Shown here in pieces: positions 37,521 to 50,379 of a stretch of 64,000 nucleotides of DNA; the stretch's first letter is position 1; each line of letters begins with the position of its first letter. Under the pieces are notes generated by a model. That model did no database searches. It was given only the letters and a program-made list of their open reading frames with translations, and was not told the DNA's origin. Origin of the DNA: Datnioides undecimradiatus (taxonomy: Eukaryota; Chordata; Actinopteri; Lobotiformes; Datnioididae); NCBI GenBank assembly GCA_008933995.1, contig WARS01001853.1, positions 124,001 to 188,000 on the forward strand, given 5' to 3'. The translations under genes and the position numbers were made by a program.

Positions 37521-37745
37521 CTACACTTCGAGTTGTGTGGTCAACACCTGGCGATCACGTTTGCATAGTTGCCACGTGTTTGGCTTGTTATAGGTGCAGC
37601 CAAAGTAGTCACCTTGTGCAGCAATGCACTGCTCCCAACGCCACTGCCGCTCTTTGCATTGCTCCATGGAAGTCCTGTTATGTAATCTAGTAAAGCACCA
37701 TCTGTTGGCTTGTGTTACTGCAGCTGCTGGAGCCAAACAATGCAT
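37521..37745 (-). mobile_element. possible mariner-type transposase C-terminal remnant
   Basis: A 74-codon minus-strand frame contains RWEQCIAAQGDYF at residues 36-48. This resembles the closing motif of mariner-family transposases (RW.KCI...GDYFE) that follows the DD(D/E) catalytic core. About 27 residues follow before the stop, longer than usual. The catalytic core and inverted repeats were not found. Chance similarity over 13 residues is unlikely but not excluded. Confidence 0.45.
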
Positions 37746-39039
37746 GTAGATGTGGGGATTAAGAAGCCATTTGCACAGATGACCTGTGCAGCCATGTTCC
37801 TGCAGTCGTCTAAAGGCTAAAGGCCGTTACCTTCTCTAAAAACATGTCAACAAATTATCTGTGAATCACTCAAAGAAATACCTTCCTCCTCCCAGAGCTG
37901 GGTCTTCGAGAATAACGGGTGCAATAATAAAAAACTCAGTTCCGGTTGTACAAATGACCCGTTTCACCTAATAGTCCACAAAGGAGTTGCCATTTTTCCC
38001 GTTTGAAGCCTGCATGAGTCACTCCATTTGCTGTTTTGCAGGAAATGCAGTGCAAATTGGAAGATCATTTCACTTTGTAGCTTTGATGTTCAACTTTAAC
38101 GAGTAGTGTCTTACCGAAGATCAAAGCCCGAGGTCGTGCCTCCAGCTTAAGTTGTGCCCAGGCCTCTTCCGCACGTCTTTTCCTGCTCTTATTATTCTGC
38201 AGAATGCATTCTCCATGACAACAACCCACATTACTCTCACAGACTTCAAGGCGTCTGAAGTACTTTTTATTATTTTTTTTCCCCGGAGCACAAAATGATT
38301 CACCTCTATATTTTCCGTCCTTGCTTTTGATCTCTGGTCTTTCTTCACCTTGAAATAAAAGTTCCAACGGGGACCAAACAGCGGCGGCGCTTTTTAAATT
38401 CGATTCAGCTTTGATTTCTACCGTTCTCGTTCATAACGTGCTGACTGCGCTCCTTCCCTTCTCACCTTTTGTCTCCATGTGCTTAGTCTCTTCCAGAGGA
38501 TACGGGTCTTCCATTTATATCAGAGCCCTCGTGACCACGCTCTCTCCCGCCTCTGACCAAAGCTCATCTCTGCTCTGTTGAATCGAACGCACCGACTGTC
38601 CGTTTTAATTGGATGAGGATACAGAAAGTAGGCGCAACATTGTTCCAGCAATCTCTCACAGCCCTTAAAGGCCCTGACCGACTGAAATAACCCTCGCTGA
38701 GCCGAGCCTTTAATACACGGTTTAAAAAAGGAAATGCAACCTAAGCTGAATCTCTCGCCTCTGTTGTTCTCTCTGAAGTGACTCAGAAGCTTCTGGGCTC
38801 CCAGTGGAAGACATGGCACTCCTACAGTCAGGCCCACAGCTAAGGAGATCAGCTCTGTGCTGCATGAGGAGGTGGTGCAGATGGTGGTGGTGGTGCAGAC
38901 TTCAGCAACCTCCTCCTCATCATCCTCTGCAGCTGGATGTGGTTGACAGGATCATCAACACAGAAACAGTGAACTGTGTTACTGCTGAGTTAGCCCTTTT
39001 GTTGTACATGTATGAACCAAGGAGCGACTGAATGATGTG

Positions 39040-39240
39040 TCCCACATCCACACTAATTGAATACAGCATGTACCGTGCAGTAATTACTGCAGAGAGCATG
39101 AGGAGCAGAGCCTTTGCTCATTTTCAGCAGGACACCTGTAATGACCCCTCGCCTTCACCCCCGATAGAAAATATTGGGCAAAGCTTCAAAAAGGGCGAAA
39201 GATTCAGGAAAAATATATTTAATTGGTCCAATTAGAGGAA
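39040..39240. promoter_or_regulatory. candidate conserved non-coding element
   Basis: Non-repetitive block with ACACTAATTGAATACAGC, GCAGTAATTACTGCA (a near-palindromic homeodomain site pair) and ATTTAATTGGTCCAATTA near its end. Judged by texture only. Confidence 0.3.
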
Positions 39241-41269
39241 CATTTCTCAGGGAAAAGTGTAGAACATCTTAATTTTAACTCAGTTCCTCGTAAAATAGTT
39301 TGTTTTCCGTCCTCAGTCCATGTTCGGTGTGTTTTCTAAAAAGATGCTAGGTGCTTTGTTTAATCGTCAGGCTTCACATTGCAGCTTTTAATAATCCCCA
39401 CCCCCTTTGATAAGAGACAGAGTGGTGTTACAGCGGAGGAACAAACACGTTAGAATCTGTTCCTCGTGATTTAAAGATCTGTTTTCAGACGACTCGTGTG
39501 ACGTGGCTTCTCCCACCTGCTGTCATGTATAACTGATGCTGTCAATCACAACTCGATTCTCAATGATTATCTGAATGCACGGATTCGATTGGCTGAGCAG
39601 AATCACGTAAGGTCATTTACACCTCATGTCGTTGGTCTTTGAGTTTCCTGCACCACTGAGATAGAAACAACACAAACACACGTGTTTATGCTGAAAACAT
39701 GGCGGCGCACACAGCTTCCCTTTACTGCGAGCAACATCAGCCGTTTGCATTCGTCACTGTGAGCAACACAAGTGGGTTTAGGTGGATTCTGTTGATATTT
39801 AACAACTTCATATATCAGCAAATATGAACTATAATTACAAAATGGCACAAATCAGATTAAAAACCACTGAATTAACTCAGGCTAAGCTGCGGTAGCGGAA
39901 CAAGCTAGCTGTCTCTTCAGGCAGTCGTTCGCTCTGTCCTGCTGACTCGTCAAAAAACTTCATCCCTCGAACGGTGAGCGTGCTCCTGAGTCAGAGGAAG
40001 CGGTCACAGCGTGTCCCCGCCGACTCGTCTTTCCCGCCGGCGCCGCCAGACGCCAGAACTTAACAAGCAGACTGGGACAAGTTTGGATGTGGTTAGGGAG
40101 CGTTTACCCTCCTGGTGCTTTACGCAACTAGGTCACTGAGCTAAAGACTGCTGGAGCTCCTTCAGCGAGTACACTGTGTCCGCTCTGCATGCACTCTCCA
40201 GGGACAAAGATCCATGCAGACCAACTTATCCCCGAAACACAAAGCACCCGGTCAGTTGGTCCTGCTCCTCATTATTAACGCCACAGCTGTGACCTTCTGA
40301 CACGTGAACGGTTTGTTTTTCCCACACTGACAGGACGTCTCAGACCTAACTGAGAAGTTATTCTCTGAACAAGTGCATGTCAGGTGTTAAAAGAAGATTA
40401 GAGCTGTAAAATGCGCCTTCGGACACCTGTGGGTGTTTGTCCTGGCTTATCTTTGGATGCATGTCTGCAAAAGAGCTTTGTTTTTGGAAAACCCAACGCC
40501 AAAAATGCTAAATTAAACTAAAAAGAGCATCAATATCTTCAAATTATGCTGTGAAAGACGTAAAACCCCAATAATCAGGCAGTGTTCACGCACGTAATGG
40601 CTTCCAAGATGGTGATGAGAATAATTACAGAAACATCTTTATATTTCTCTCAACACACTGTGTTTAATGAAATGCATGGGGCATATTACGGTTTAAACAC
40701 ATCAAGGCTGTTTCAACTAAAATCTGAATATTATAAATATTATTTGCTGCAGACACGTGAAGTTTCTAATTAATGCTTTAATCTGAAATTCTGTTTATTT
40801 CTTTTACAGCAGGACTTGGACACTGACTGTGAGTCTGTGCTCGTCCCGTCTCTGCACCTGTCAACAAAAAAAAGAGAAACGCACCCGAAGGACACATTTT
40901 TAAAGACGAGCGAGGAAAAAGCAAAAGGACAAAGTGATTAAAACTTGCAGCAGCAGATTTCGTGCCAGTGTGATAGAAACTGAGCGCACCTGCAAGTTTT
41001 GAACTTCTATCAAAAGCTCATTTGAACATGCATTCCCCGTCTTAAGACACCCACTTTAGATTCAAACACTGGATCCTCGTCTTTTTTTTATCATATGGAG
41101 CGAAGCGGAGTGGTGAAGAGTCCTTGAGCGACACGGCAAACACTTCTCCAGGACGAGTGGAGAGCTTAATGCTTAAAAAACGACAAACAGGCGGCCGAGA
41201 GGGCCAGCGGCGACACGTCACGTGACGCACACTTCCTGGCTTTAGAAACACGGGGAGCAGCAGGTAGAC

Positions 41270-41640
41270 ATGCACGTTATTAATATTCATGTTAATTATG
41301 ATGAGCTCAGAAAACACTACAGCTTTCTGAATATGCATTCAGGATTGTAATGTTGTAATAGAGTGTAATATGTTTACACTGCCATCATTATGCTGTAGAG
41401 CGCAGTGATTGTGGCGGGTAAAGGGGAACTTTAGAAGTACAGTTTATTTATCATCAACACTATTCAAAGCCACAAATCTGCTGGGATATTAATATTAATA
41501 TTAAGAAAAAATAGGGATTATGCCCAGATTTATCACCTCACACACCACCTGTAGATATCACAGGAGCAAGACTGGCTTTTAATTAGCTCTGTCTTTGCTG
41601 ATACGGGCCATATTTATTCATGCATTAATGCTTTTTTATG
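41270..41640. promoter_or_regulatory. candidate conserved non-coding element
   Basis: AT-rich, non-repetitive block with TTATTAATATTCATGTTAAT, TGAATATGCATTCAGG (POU-like), TAATATTAATATTAA and TTCATGCATTAATGC. There is no coding frame of note. It could simply be AT-rich sequence. Confidence 0.3.
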
Positions 41641-42789
41641 GTTGTATTTTATGCACAACATATAATCTACTTTTAATTTTGCTATTATTAGTTTTATTAT
41701 AGTGGGCTTATGTTTTGCATAATCTAAGTGCTTTATCTTATTTGTTTGTGACTATTATTTAACATAACTGTGGCACTTTATTCCTGCTTTTCTTTAATTC
41801 AGTCTTTATTTTTATATAAACCACCTGCTGCATTTAATATTTTAGTTTCAAACACTTTCAGGTGCATTTCTTATGTGAAACGAGCTCGTTATAATATCAC
41901 CAACATAACAGCATCGTATCTGCATCGTATCTGCATCGACTGCAATGGTCCCAGATTTGCATCAGTATGGTGTCTGTTGAAAAGAAGAGTGCTTGTGGTG
42001 ATGTATTGGTGTAATATAAAGAATATTAAAGTATATTCTTTGGTAGAGTTATTGTTGCAGAAAGCAGCCTTTTACCCTGCAGAGTCATACTGGTGATAAT
42101 CGGTGCAGAGACGTTGGTGTTGGTGTCCTGCTGCACAGGAAATGTGGATGTGGACACTGAAGTGACGATGATGATAATAAACAACCTGTACGCCTTCCCC
42201 AAACCGTTGTCCTAATGTTGTTTTGTTGCTGTTTGCATTGTTTATCTAATGCAAACCAAAATTTTGTGCCTAAACGGCGTGAAAATGCGACTTTGTCCCG
42301 ATAACGTGAACGGTACAGATGCACAGAAACACAGAGCCCTGGTGCACAGCTCAGTTTTGCTTCATTACACTTTGTACGGAGGAAAGAAGACACCATCAAA
42401 ATGCCATTTCATGTTTCCTCCAGCTGAATTATTTTGGTTCGCAGGCAGTAACTTACAGTTATGGCGACTGTCATCCTCGTTGTCTTTGTATTGCTGCAGT
42501 TTTACAGCTGCTGGTTTTACAGTGGCATTACAGTAACAGTTAGAGACCTTATTAGCTGTAATTCATCACGGCCTAACTGTGTACATCGCGCGAGTAGGTG
42601 AGCGATTGCTTTTGCCGCGGTGAGGTATGAAAGTGCTGATCAAAGCAGCCAGACTTTTCACTAAATTACACAGGGAGGAAAAACAACTTGTCAGCGTCCA
42701 CAGCAGGAGCTCTTTATTGATTTTCATGGCTCATGTTTCAGCCTCATTACTCACGGAGCTACAGTAAAACCTGGGAGCGGGGAACTTCT

Positions 42790-42960
42790 GCCGCCGCCCG
42801 CGTGAAATTGCCAAAAATCACCGGAGGAAAGCACCAAATCCCAAACCTAATTGAGAGCCAATCAGTTTCAATTACAAAGGTTTTCCTTTCAGCGTGGCAT
42901 CGCCGCTGCGCACGCTACTAATGGCAGGAGGCCTGCCCACTCACGCCCACTCACAATATG
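42790..42960. promoter_or_regulatory. candidate conserved non-coding element
   Basis: Non-repetitive text with CCTAATTGAGAGCCAATCAG and TTTCAATTACAAAGG (a SOX-like ACAAAGG beside an ATTA core), typical of vertebrate enhancer texture. Conservation is untested. Confidence 0.3.
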
Positions 42961-44543
42961 TTATCGTGGCATTTTTACACAGAGTGGTGGGGTGAGAGAC
43001 AAGACAGAGAGATAAAATGCCAACAGAAGCTGTCGAGGACCACTGCCAAGCTAAATGCTCATCCCACCCTCACTCGAGCACAGTCTCGCTGTCTGTCTCT
43101 TCCCGCCATCGTAGCTTTGGCTCGTTACAGTTTATCTGGCTGTGAAAAGTGAGATGGTTGATGCTTTCCGGGGCTAGGACGTAATAATGTATAAATGGAA
43201 ACAGGAAACTTGACGGCCGGTGCTGTTAGCTGCTTTTTATACAGCGTAACAAGGTAAAACCACATCGGTCTGTGTTTGTCGGGCTGTTTGAACGCCTGCT
43301 GATGCAGCGAGACCGCCGTCCGACCGCCAGTTGAGTCAACAGCCAAATCACAACACATACGTGCATCAAAGTAGGGATCGTGGGTCTTGTCCGAAGGCTG
43401 GTCCTCAGAGGGAGTAGGTCAACGATTTGTTTCCTGTTTCTTAGCAACAGTCAGCTTCTCTCTAGTCTATGATCCGATCCAAACCTCCATGTTTCCCAGC
43501 CCCAGTGGTGGTTGGTGTCGATGCCTTCACCTTCTTCCTGCTGCTGAGAAGTGTTGAACTACATACCACATGCTAACAACATAGCATGCTAAGTGCGCTA
43601 CACTGTTGGTATTTGCTATGCTTTTAGTGTAAGCAGGATGCGTTCGCTCAAAAGGCTACAGATCAATCAGCTGTTTGAAGAGTAGGTTCGCTTTACTTTG
43701 TGCAACTACACAGCAGCTCCTCGAAGGCCGCGGCTGCTGTCAGAGACACTTTAGTCAAAATGTCCCTTTTCTCACCTGAACCCTCGCTGACCTGCAGACA
43801 GCTCTCCCCGTCGGCCCGACGGAGACGATCCTCATCAGGAGTCAGATGCACTCTGAATCACTCTCAGGCGAACGGTCTGGAGGGCCGGACAGAGGGCACG
43901 TAAACATGTCTGTGTTACTTTATCTTTCGTGATGCACACACGTCACGCCACGTATTCGCTCTAAACGCTCTCTGCGCGCAGGTACCCGGGGTTTAATGCA
44001 GCTCGGTGCAGAGTTCAGTTGTTTAATGAGTAATGAGTTTGACGGTGAAATGAATTATGAATAAACGAAAGAGCAGTGTTAACACGCAACGTTTGGACCG
44101 TTTGGTGCTTCGGGGCCGAAACACTCAGAAGTGTGCAGACTTGTGATCAATTAAAGAACATTTTTGAGATTATATTCGATCTTTTTAACGACTTTGGAAG
44201 ATAACGACGAACTTGTTCAGGTTTAAGCACCAAAACTTGTTGCTTGTTTAGAGATTAAACTACAGACAGCATGGCCCAGATGAAGTGTTGACACGCGATG
44301 AGTTTGGCGTGTCAGTGACGCACAGTGACCCCTACACGGAGGCGTCAGCAATCACCTTTCTTCACTCTTTCATTCGGTTTCTTCGCTCCCTCCCCTGGTG
44401 TCGATGCATGCAAGACGCACACAGCTTGGATTGGATCGAACTCCCCTCAGAGGCGATCATATGTGTGGTGAATGCATTTCATCAAAACATTCAACAACAT
44501 TCAGATTCTTGATTGATAATGATTGATCTTCCTGATGTCTTTC

Positions 44544-44812
44544 AGAGTCGCGGCAGTGCTGGAGCCCGTCCCAGCAGTCACTGGGCAGAAGGCTGGGTAC
44601 ATCCAGGACAGGTCGCCTCAACTCATGCACACTCACGTTCACTCCTAGAGTCAGTTCAGAGTTCCCAGTTCACCCATCATGCATGTTTTTGGGTAGTGGG
44701 AGGAAGCCGGAGTATCCAGAAGGAACATAGAAACTCAATAGAGAAAGGACCCGGTTGGGAATCGAACCTGAGACCTTCCTGCTGCGTTCCCTCGAAGCCG
44801 CCCCGCCGTCCA
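44544..44812 (-). mobile_element. V-type SINE copy (tRNA-headed), minus orientation
   Basis: Second copy of the family seen at 18.8-19.05 kb, in the same orientation and longer. It runs from GTCGCGGCAGTGCTGGAGCC through CACTCCTAGAGTCAGTTCAG, GTTCCCAGTTCACC, GCATGTTTTTGGGTAGTGGG and AGGAAGCCGGAGTATCC. It ends with GGGAATCGAACCTGAGACC, the reverse complement of a tRNA B box. The V-domain lies in the middle. Numerous differences from the other copy indicate age. The head lies at the right end, near 44790. Confidence 0.8.
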
Positions 44813-46640
44813 CGCCCAGTAATGTGTTTTATAAATCTGAGAACTCAACTTCTTAAACTTTTCCTCCACCACTCTGAGGCTATTCAGGATGAAGGAGCTC
44901 TGAAAGTTTAATGAATGGTGTGACATGCAGCACGGCCTTGTGTAGCGCTCCGACATTGTTGTTATCAGGTTGAGAATAAATCACGCGGGCACGCAGCGAT
45001 CCAAGGTGAAGGCAGAACCCGGGGAAGACGGAGGGGACCGAAACGTTGCTTTTAAAAACCTCACGCCGTCTGATCTGATGCGCCGGCTCTCAGCCGGTGA
45101 AACACGCAGCGCGGACAGAGCGCGCTCACGCCTCGGCTGCCTCAGAGACACAAAGTGACAGAATAAATGGATGAAGCAACAGAAGGGAAGAGGCCGAGCG
45201 CCTTTGGGAAAGCTGTGTTTGATATTGGCGAAGCGTTGCCTCGGCTCCTGTAAGCAGAAGGACAGAGCAACAAATGTAATCTGGGAGTGGACTGATTTCC
45301 AAAACCCAACACCGTCTCACTGATGCACACGCACAATGAAACACGGCAGCTCCTGCGGGAGTTATGGACAGGAAGTAAACAGCAACGAGTTGTAGCTGTC
45401 GGGGGAACTGAAGGTCACACGCACTTTGCTTTTATGTGTCCATCAGCCGGGAAATGGCTCCTGCACCAGTCCTCTGATCTGCTGACCCAAAACAGGTGCA
45501 TGCTCGCTCCATCATGTCCGTAACATACACACACATATATATTTCATTTATCCCATTAAAGAATGCTCCATGGTGTGTTATCGCCGCAGATCATGAATCC
45601 ATGTGTTCGAGACGTCGCTGCTGCGAAAGACCCGGTTCGTGTTCGTCTTTAACTGAAAGATAACGGGCGTTTACTTCGTTTTATGGTTTCTGGTGATGGA
45701 AAATACAACAGAAGACGTGCAGTCTCCATCGTTTCAAAGCTGATTGTTTGTTCGGCATTTAAAAAATAACCTTATCAAGGTCTCTCGTCCTCTGAGAGTC
45801 CAAACACCGTGGATTTATTCTTATCTTTGGCCCGTAAATCTGCAGACGTGACTCAGCGTCGGTGAAATTTGTTGCTGCTCGTGAAAAATGTTAAATATTT
45901 AGCTCCACGCCGTCTTCATGATGGCCCATAAAATACCTGGGACGGTCCGACAGCTGATGCGGTTAAACGTCTGTGTCGACTCACGGCAGCGCAGTCGAAC
46001 CGCGCTTCAGTCCAGATGGCCTCAGATTTCCATTCAGCCGCTCCAAACACGGCAGGTGTGAAAGCACCTTCATTCTCCGGCGAGGGGGATTACAACAGAC
46101 AGCCGCACAAAGAAAGCCTGTCTGCTCATTGAAAAGGCCGGCGCATTGCTGGGACTCTATCTGCTCGGCTTCCAATCTCATTTTCCCCCTTTGATTCACA
46201 GACTGGTGGCGGCATTTTGTCATCAAAATAGTTTTTTTATTGTGGCGCGGGAAGACGGCCGCTTTGTTTTGAAACTAGGACAATCCTTTACGGAAAAACA
46301 CTCGAACGCTAACGAGAAGCGCGGCCGCTAAACAAAGCAGAGGAATCACAACCGAGTGCGGTGACGTGGTTTTTCCATCAGCTGAGCACTGGAGAACAAG
46401 CTAGGAGCACCTTCTCCTCCCAGAGCGCGGCTTCCAGTCCGGATTCAGGTCAGTCTCAAAATGCATAGCCCACAGTCATCAGCACAGCAGCTTCTTGCAT
46501 GTGGACAGAGCTGCAGTGTTCATCTGCAAAAGCCACGTCACTAGTCTAATACTTAATATAATGTGTATATGTGGTCTGAGCCGCCTGCAGCCGCCACACT
46601 GTGCTACAGTCTGTCACTGTGACTGAACGGCTGAACGGTG

Positions 46641-46678
<38 letters not shown>

Positions 46679-46926
46679 GCTTGGTGAGTGTGGGGCTGTC
46701 TGGCTGATTGATAAAATGATAATTAGGGCAGAAACTAATGATTTTTCCCTCATCATTTAATTATTTATGGCCTAAAGTTTGCGCTGCTGAAGAAGTCGCC
46801 TTTCATTTGTTTTTACAGAGTTAAAAACTATTTAAAAAGCCAAAAAAGCTCAGACTATGATGCCAGAACAGAAATAACTTTGCATTTTTGTGATAAATTA
46901 CTTGCTGTTGTTGTTTTTGTGTGACT
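44813..46926. other. gene-free stretch with one AC array
   Basis: No exon was recognised. The text at 46722-46780 (TAGGGCAGAAACTAATGATT then ATTTAATTATTTAT) resembles the end of a common fish repeat that begins TAGGGCTGCAACTAATGATT, but it is short and worn. Confidence 0.45.
46643..46675. repeat. (AC)16 microsatellite
   Basis: Perfect AC array. Confidence 0.97.
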
Positions 46927-47135
46927 TTAAAGGAGCACTCTGCAGGATTTAGTGGCCTCTAGTGGTCAGATTTAAGATCACAACTGACTGAACTGACCTC
47001 CATTCGTCCTCCAGCTCTGAGCCTGTAGGAAACTACGGTGGCCATGAGAAACAAAAAAGGTGAAGGCTCCTCTTTGGAGCCACTGTTTGGTTTGTCCGTT
47101 CTGGGCTCCTGTAGAAACATGGTGGACTCTAAGCT
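46927..47135. mobile_element. TTAA-type MITE-like fish repeat, truncated
   Basis: The block starts TTAAAGGAGCACTCTGCAGG, continues ATTTAGTGGCCTCTAGTGGT, and later reads GGAGCCACTGTTTGGTTTGT then CCGTTCTGGGCTCCTGTAGA and AACATGGTGG. From memory this is a repeat found in many percomorph genomes, whose ends carry TTAA, the target used by piggyBac-type transposases. The left end fits. The right end was not found, so the copy is truncated or worn. The reverse of CCTCTAGTGGTCA is a CTCF-like core. The superfamily is inferred from TTAA alone. Confidence 0.55.
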
Positions 47136-48249
47136 AACATAAAACAACATCATTTTGGGAAGTTAATATCCTCTGTTTCTGTGACCGGATCCTGCTACCA
47201 TCCATGTGCATTAATGCTGACATGTTTGATGTAACTTCAGGACTTACAAATCACTGGACGTGCTCTACAGATCTTTTTACAGCGTGCATTATTGACAGTG
47301 TTGCTCAAACCCTTGTCTTGTCCCAGCGGTGAAATCAAAGTATCCTGCCGCGAGCTGCAGCGACAGTATGTGGCATCAGCATGTTCAGGTCTCTATGGCA
47401 AAGCTGTTCAGATGTTCAGTTCAGCACCGCAGACAGCGACCACCCGTTTGTTGTTAACTATGTTTATACTTGAAGGATTACTGCGCTTCAGCAGTCTGAA
47501 GCGTCTAACATCGCTTCAGTTTTCAGTTTTGATCAAATAGCAACAAGGCAGCGCGCTCAGGTTGTCAGTGAACATCTGGAGGTCTGGATGGTGGCTGTGC
47601 ATCATCTTCACTGCACATCTGGCCTCGCAGCAAACTGTGATCACCCTCTTTACTAGCAGCACCGCTCACACCAACCACACCTTAATGATCCCATTCACTG
47701 AGCTACAGCGGCGCCCAGTACGACCACAGTGTGACCTCCACTACCACTGCTCCATCCTGGGCACGTCACACCGGACTCAAGATAAAATAAATGTTCTTGT
47801 GTTCATAACTGATCTTTTATGGGTTTTCTCACATGTTAAAGAGCAAACACAACAAAAAAAGAAAAAGCCATAAACTTGAGCCTGTTTGGAAGTAGCAGGA
47901 ACATTCGCAGAGCAGCGGGCAGGTGATTGGACGAACCAGCCGTCTCATCGCAGGCGAACTTTTGATGGAGGAATGCTCCACGGCTCTGATATCGCTGATG
48001 CACCATTGTTGTTTTCAACCCCACACTCGCTTCAGACCTGAACCACAGCTGCATGTGGCTCCTGACGCCTCAGCCGCTGTCGTTCATCCGCAAAGGTGGA
48101 TCCGACGATGACAAAGGAGGCTCTGATCTGTGCGTCGTGCCTCCTTTTCAGATCAAAACCTAAATTTGCCAGCTGGAGCCATCTGCTAACGGTTTGCATG
48201 AGCAAAACCCCCCCGACACTCAGGCGCCGCTAATAACGGTCGTACTCGT

Positions 48250-48531
48250 CTTATTTTAGGCGCTGCGGGGGATTATACAAGTAGAACAATGCAGCTCACA
48301 CGTGTCCTTCATTACACCTCTGTTTGAAGATGCCTCTCATTATTCCCCCTGCGGGAAAAACACGGAAATAGATGCAAGGAATGAAGCACAGTAGGTTCCC
48401 ACAATGCAATATGTTCTCGCATGTAGAATGACATCAGAGGATCAATTATTAGGATAATTATCAGTCCACCGAAGAGCACAATTGCTTGGATGACTGAGTA
48501 CGGACAGCACGCTAATCAATCAATCAATCAG
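48250..48531. promoter_or_regulatory. candidate conserved non-coding element with (AATC) tail
   Basis: Non-repetitive block with CACAATGCAATATG, CAATTATTAGGATAATTATC (paired homeodomain cores) and GCACAATTGC, ending in a four-unit AATC run at 48514-48531. The motif density and lack of repeats suggest an enhancer-like element, but this is inference only. Confidence 0.35.
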
Positions 48532-50379
48532 TGTCAGGTAAAACTCTCCTTTTAAGGCTGTTTCATCCATTTAAACTGTGCAGGGATCTGCTGGAGCGTC
48601 GTTGCTCTTGCACCTATTCGCTGGAGCCAAGTCGGCATTTAAAAACTGGCAAAGCCCAGACGAATGCATTTGGCCACGAGTTAGCACCTGCAGCAGATGT
48701 TTGCCGGCGCACTGACTGGACTGACTGCATTGGTTTGTGTTTGTCGCTGGCTGCCGCGTCGCCTGGTGATTTAAGCAACGCGTGACCCGCGGTGCAGGGA
48801 GAGTCAACGCCTCACGCATCTGTCTGCTGTTCCTGCTGATTTCAAATGTTTTGCAAACTCGTGTTTCTGCAGGAATAATTTAGGGACTCGGCTCCAAAAA
48901 GGAGAATAGATAATAAATCTGAAGCACAGATTTTAGTTCTGATGGTGCGACAGCTCGGATTACTGCCGATGCACTTTGATTTGGTCTGAAGATGGAGGAG
49001 GTGATGGAGTCAAACACAGGACTTTCACGCAGGAGGCTGCTGATTGTGTCCAGTGTGACAGGAACAGTCAACGCTGACTTCTTCTAACTTACAATACGTC
49101 ACTAACACACTCACTGAAACACAAAGCACGAGCTTTTCTGTAAAGCTAACACACGTTTTTGTGCCTAATCACCAACAAACTGCAGCACATTTCCTCATTT
49201 CCTGCTCACACGTGTCAAAACATGTGAACTGGGACTGGACGTTGCATACGTATCATTGCTAAGGTGAATGCAGAGGCCTAAACGTGCAGAGCTGACACCT
49301 GAGGAGCAGCTGGAGCATCGTTTAGTGAAGCGTAGGGCCCCTGAGCGTGCTGCTGAGCGCGCAGGTGGCTGCAGCTCGGGTGCAGTTGCACCTCAGCGGA
49401 CGTGAGGAGGGAAGAGACCAGCACTGCTCTTCAGCTTCAGCCAGTCTGAGCATCTTCTACGACCAACCCGGCCTCAGTGCGATGGTGGCTCATTATCAGA
49501 CACGTTATCACATGAGCAGGCCTCAGTGCTGCGCCGCCACGTTTCAGGGACATTTTAATTTCACCACAGAGCGGTTTGTTGTGCTGCCAGATGTAATCCG
49601 TAAATGTCAACATCTGCTTGTCTGTTTAGCTCTGTTAGCCGAAAGAGATGGCTCGACGGATAATTTGGGAGAAAGGAAGCGCGGGGACATTGTTGACAAC
49701 GACCACTGTTGGTGTGTAATAACAGGACTTGAATGGAGGATAATGGACAGTCTGGCTCATCCGGCCTGCAGCGTGTAGGCCTGACCAGCAGCTGTGAGGG
49801 ACAAAGACCCAAAACCGCAATGGGAGACACAGAATCCTTAATAACCATAATGTCCGTCGCTGCTCTGGACAGCAGCTTATGCATCAATTTGGGAAGCGTC
49901 TGGCAGATCGACCCGAGCCACACAAACAGCTCCCACTGTCTGAGGCTTAACTCGCCGTGACGTCACAGCCGCCAGGATTAGCTGCTCATCACCTCCGAGG
50001 CCGAGCGCGCCCAGAATAGACTTTTTACTGTACGAGACCGCAGGACTTTAACACTGATCAGTGAATTTAATGCTAATATGAGCCTGAAGCCAAGCAGGAT
50101 ACGCAGGACGGCAAAACCGCAGCAGAAAGACACAAAGCAGTCAAAGAAAAGCAGAAAAGATAAGAATATGAAGACAAGCAATGCAAGATGAATAAAACGA
50201 ATTAAAATGCAGAAATACGCCATCAGTGAAAGCAATAAATACAATAAAAGGTGCAGACCTGAAGGCTAAAGCTCGGTCTTTGGATTTAAGCCTGGAACAG
50301 CTGAAGGTCCCACCTCAGCATCTCAAGCTGCAAACTGGCTCATGTGGGGTCAGTTTCTGCAGAGGAGCCGGGGCTCAGA

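Larger units (their letters stand above)
37746..44543. other. gene-free stretch with candidate conserved blocks
   Basis: No exon was recognised in almost 7 kb. Candidate conserved blocks at 39040-39240, 41270-41640 and 42790-42960 are listed separately. A short triple of GCATCGTATCT-type units lies near 41911-41940. Confidence 0.45.

Noticed and set aside
49347-49778. 143-codon open frame
   Set aside because: No motif, no homology recognised, and an equally open minus-strand frame overlaps it.
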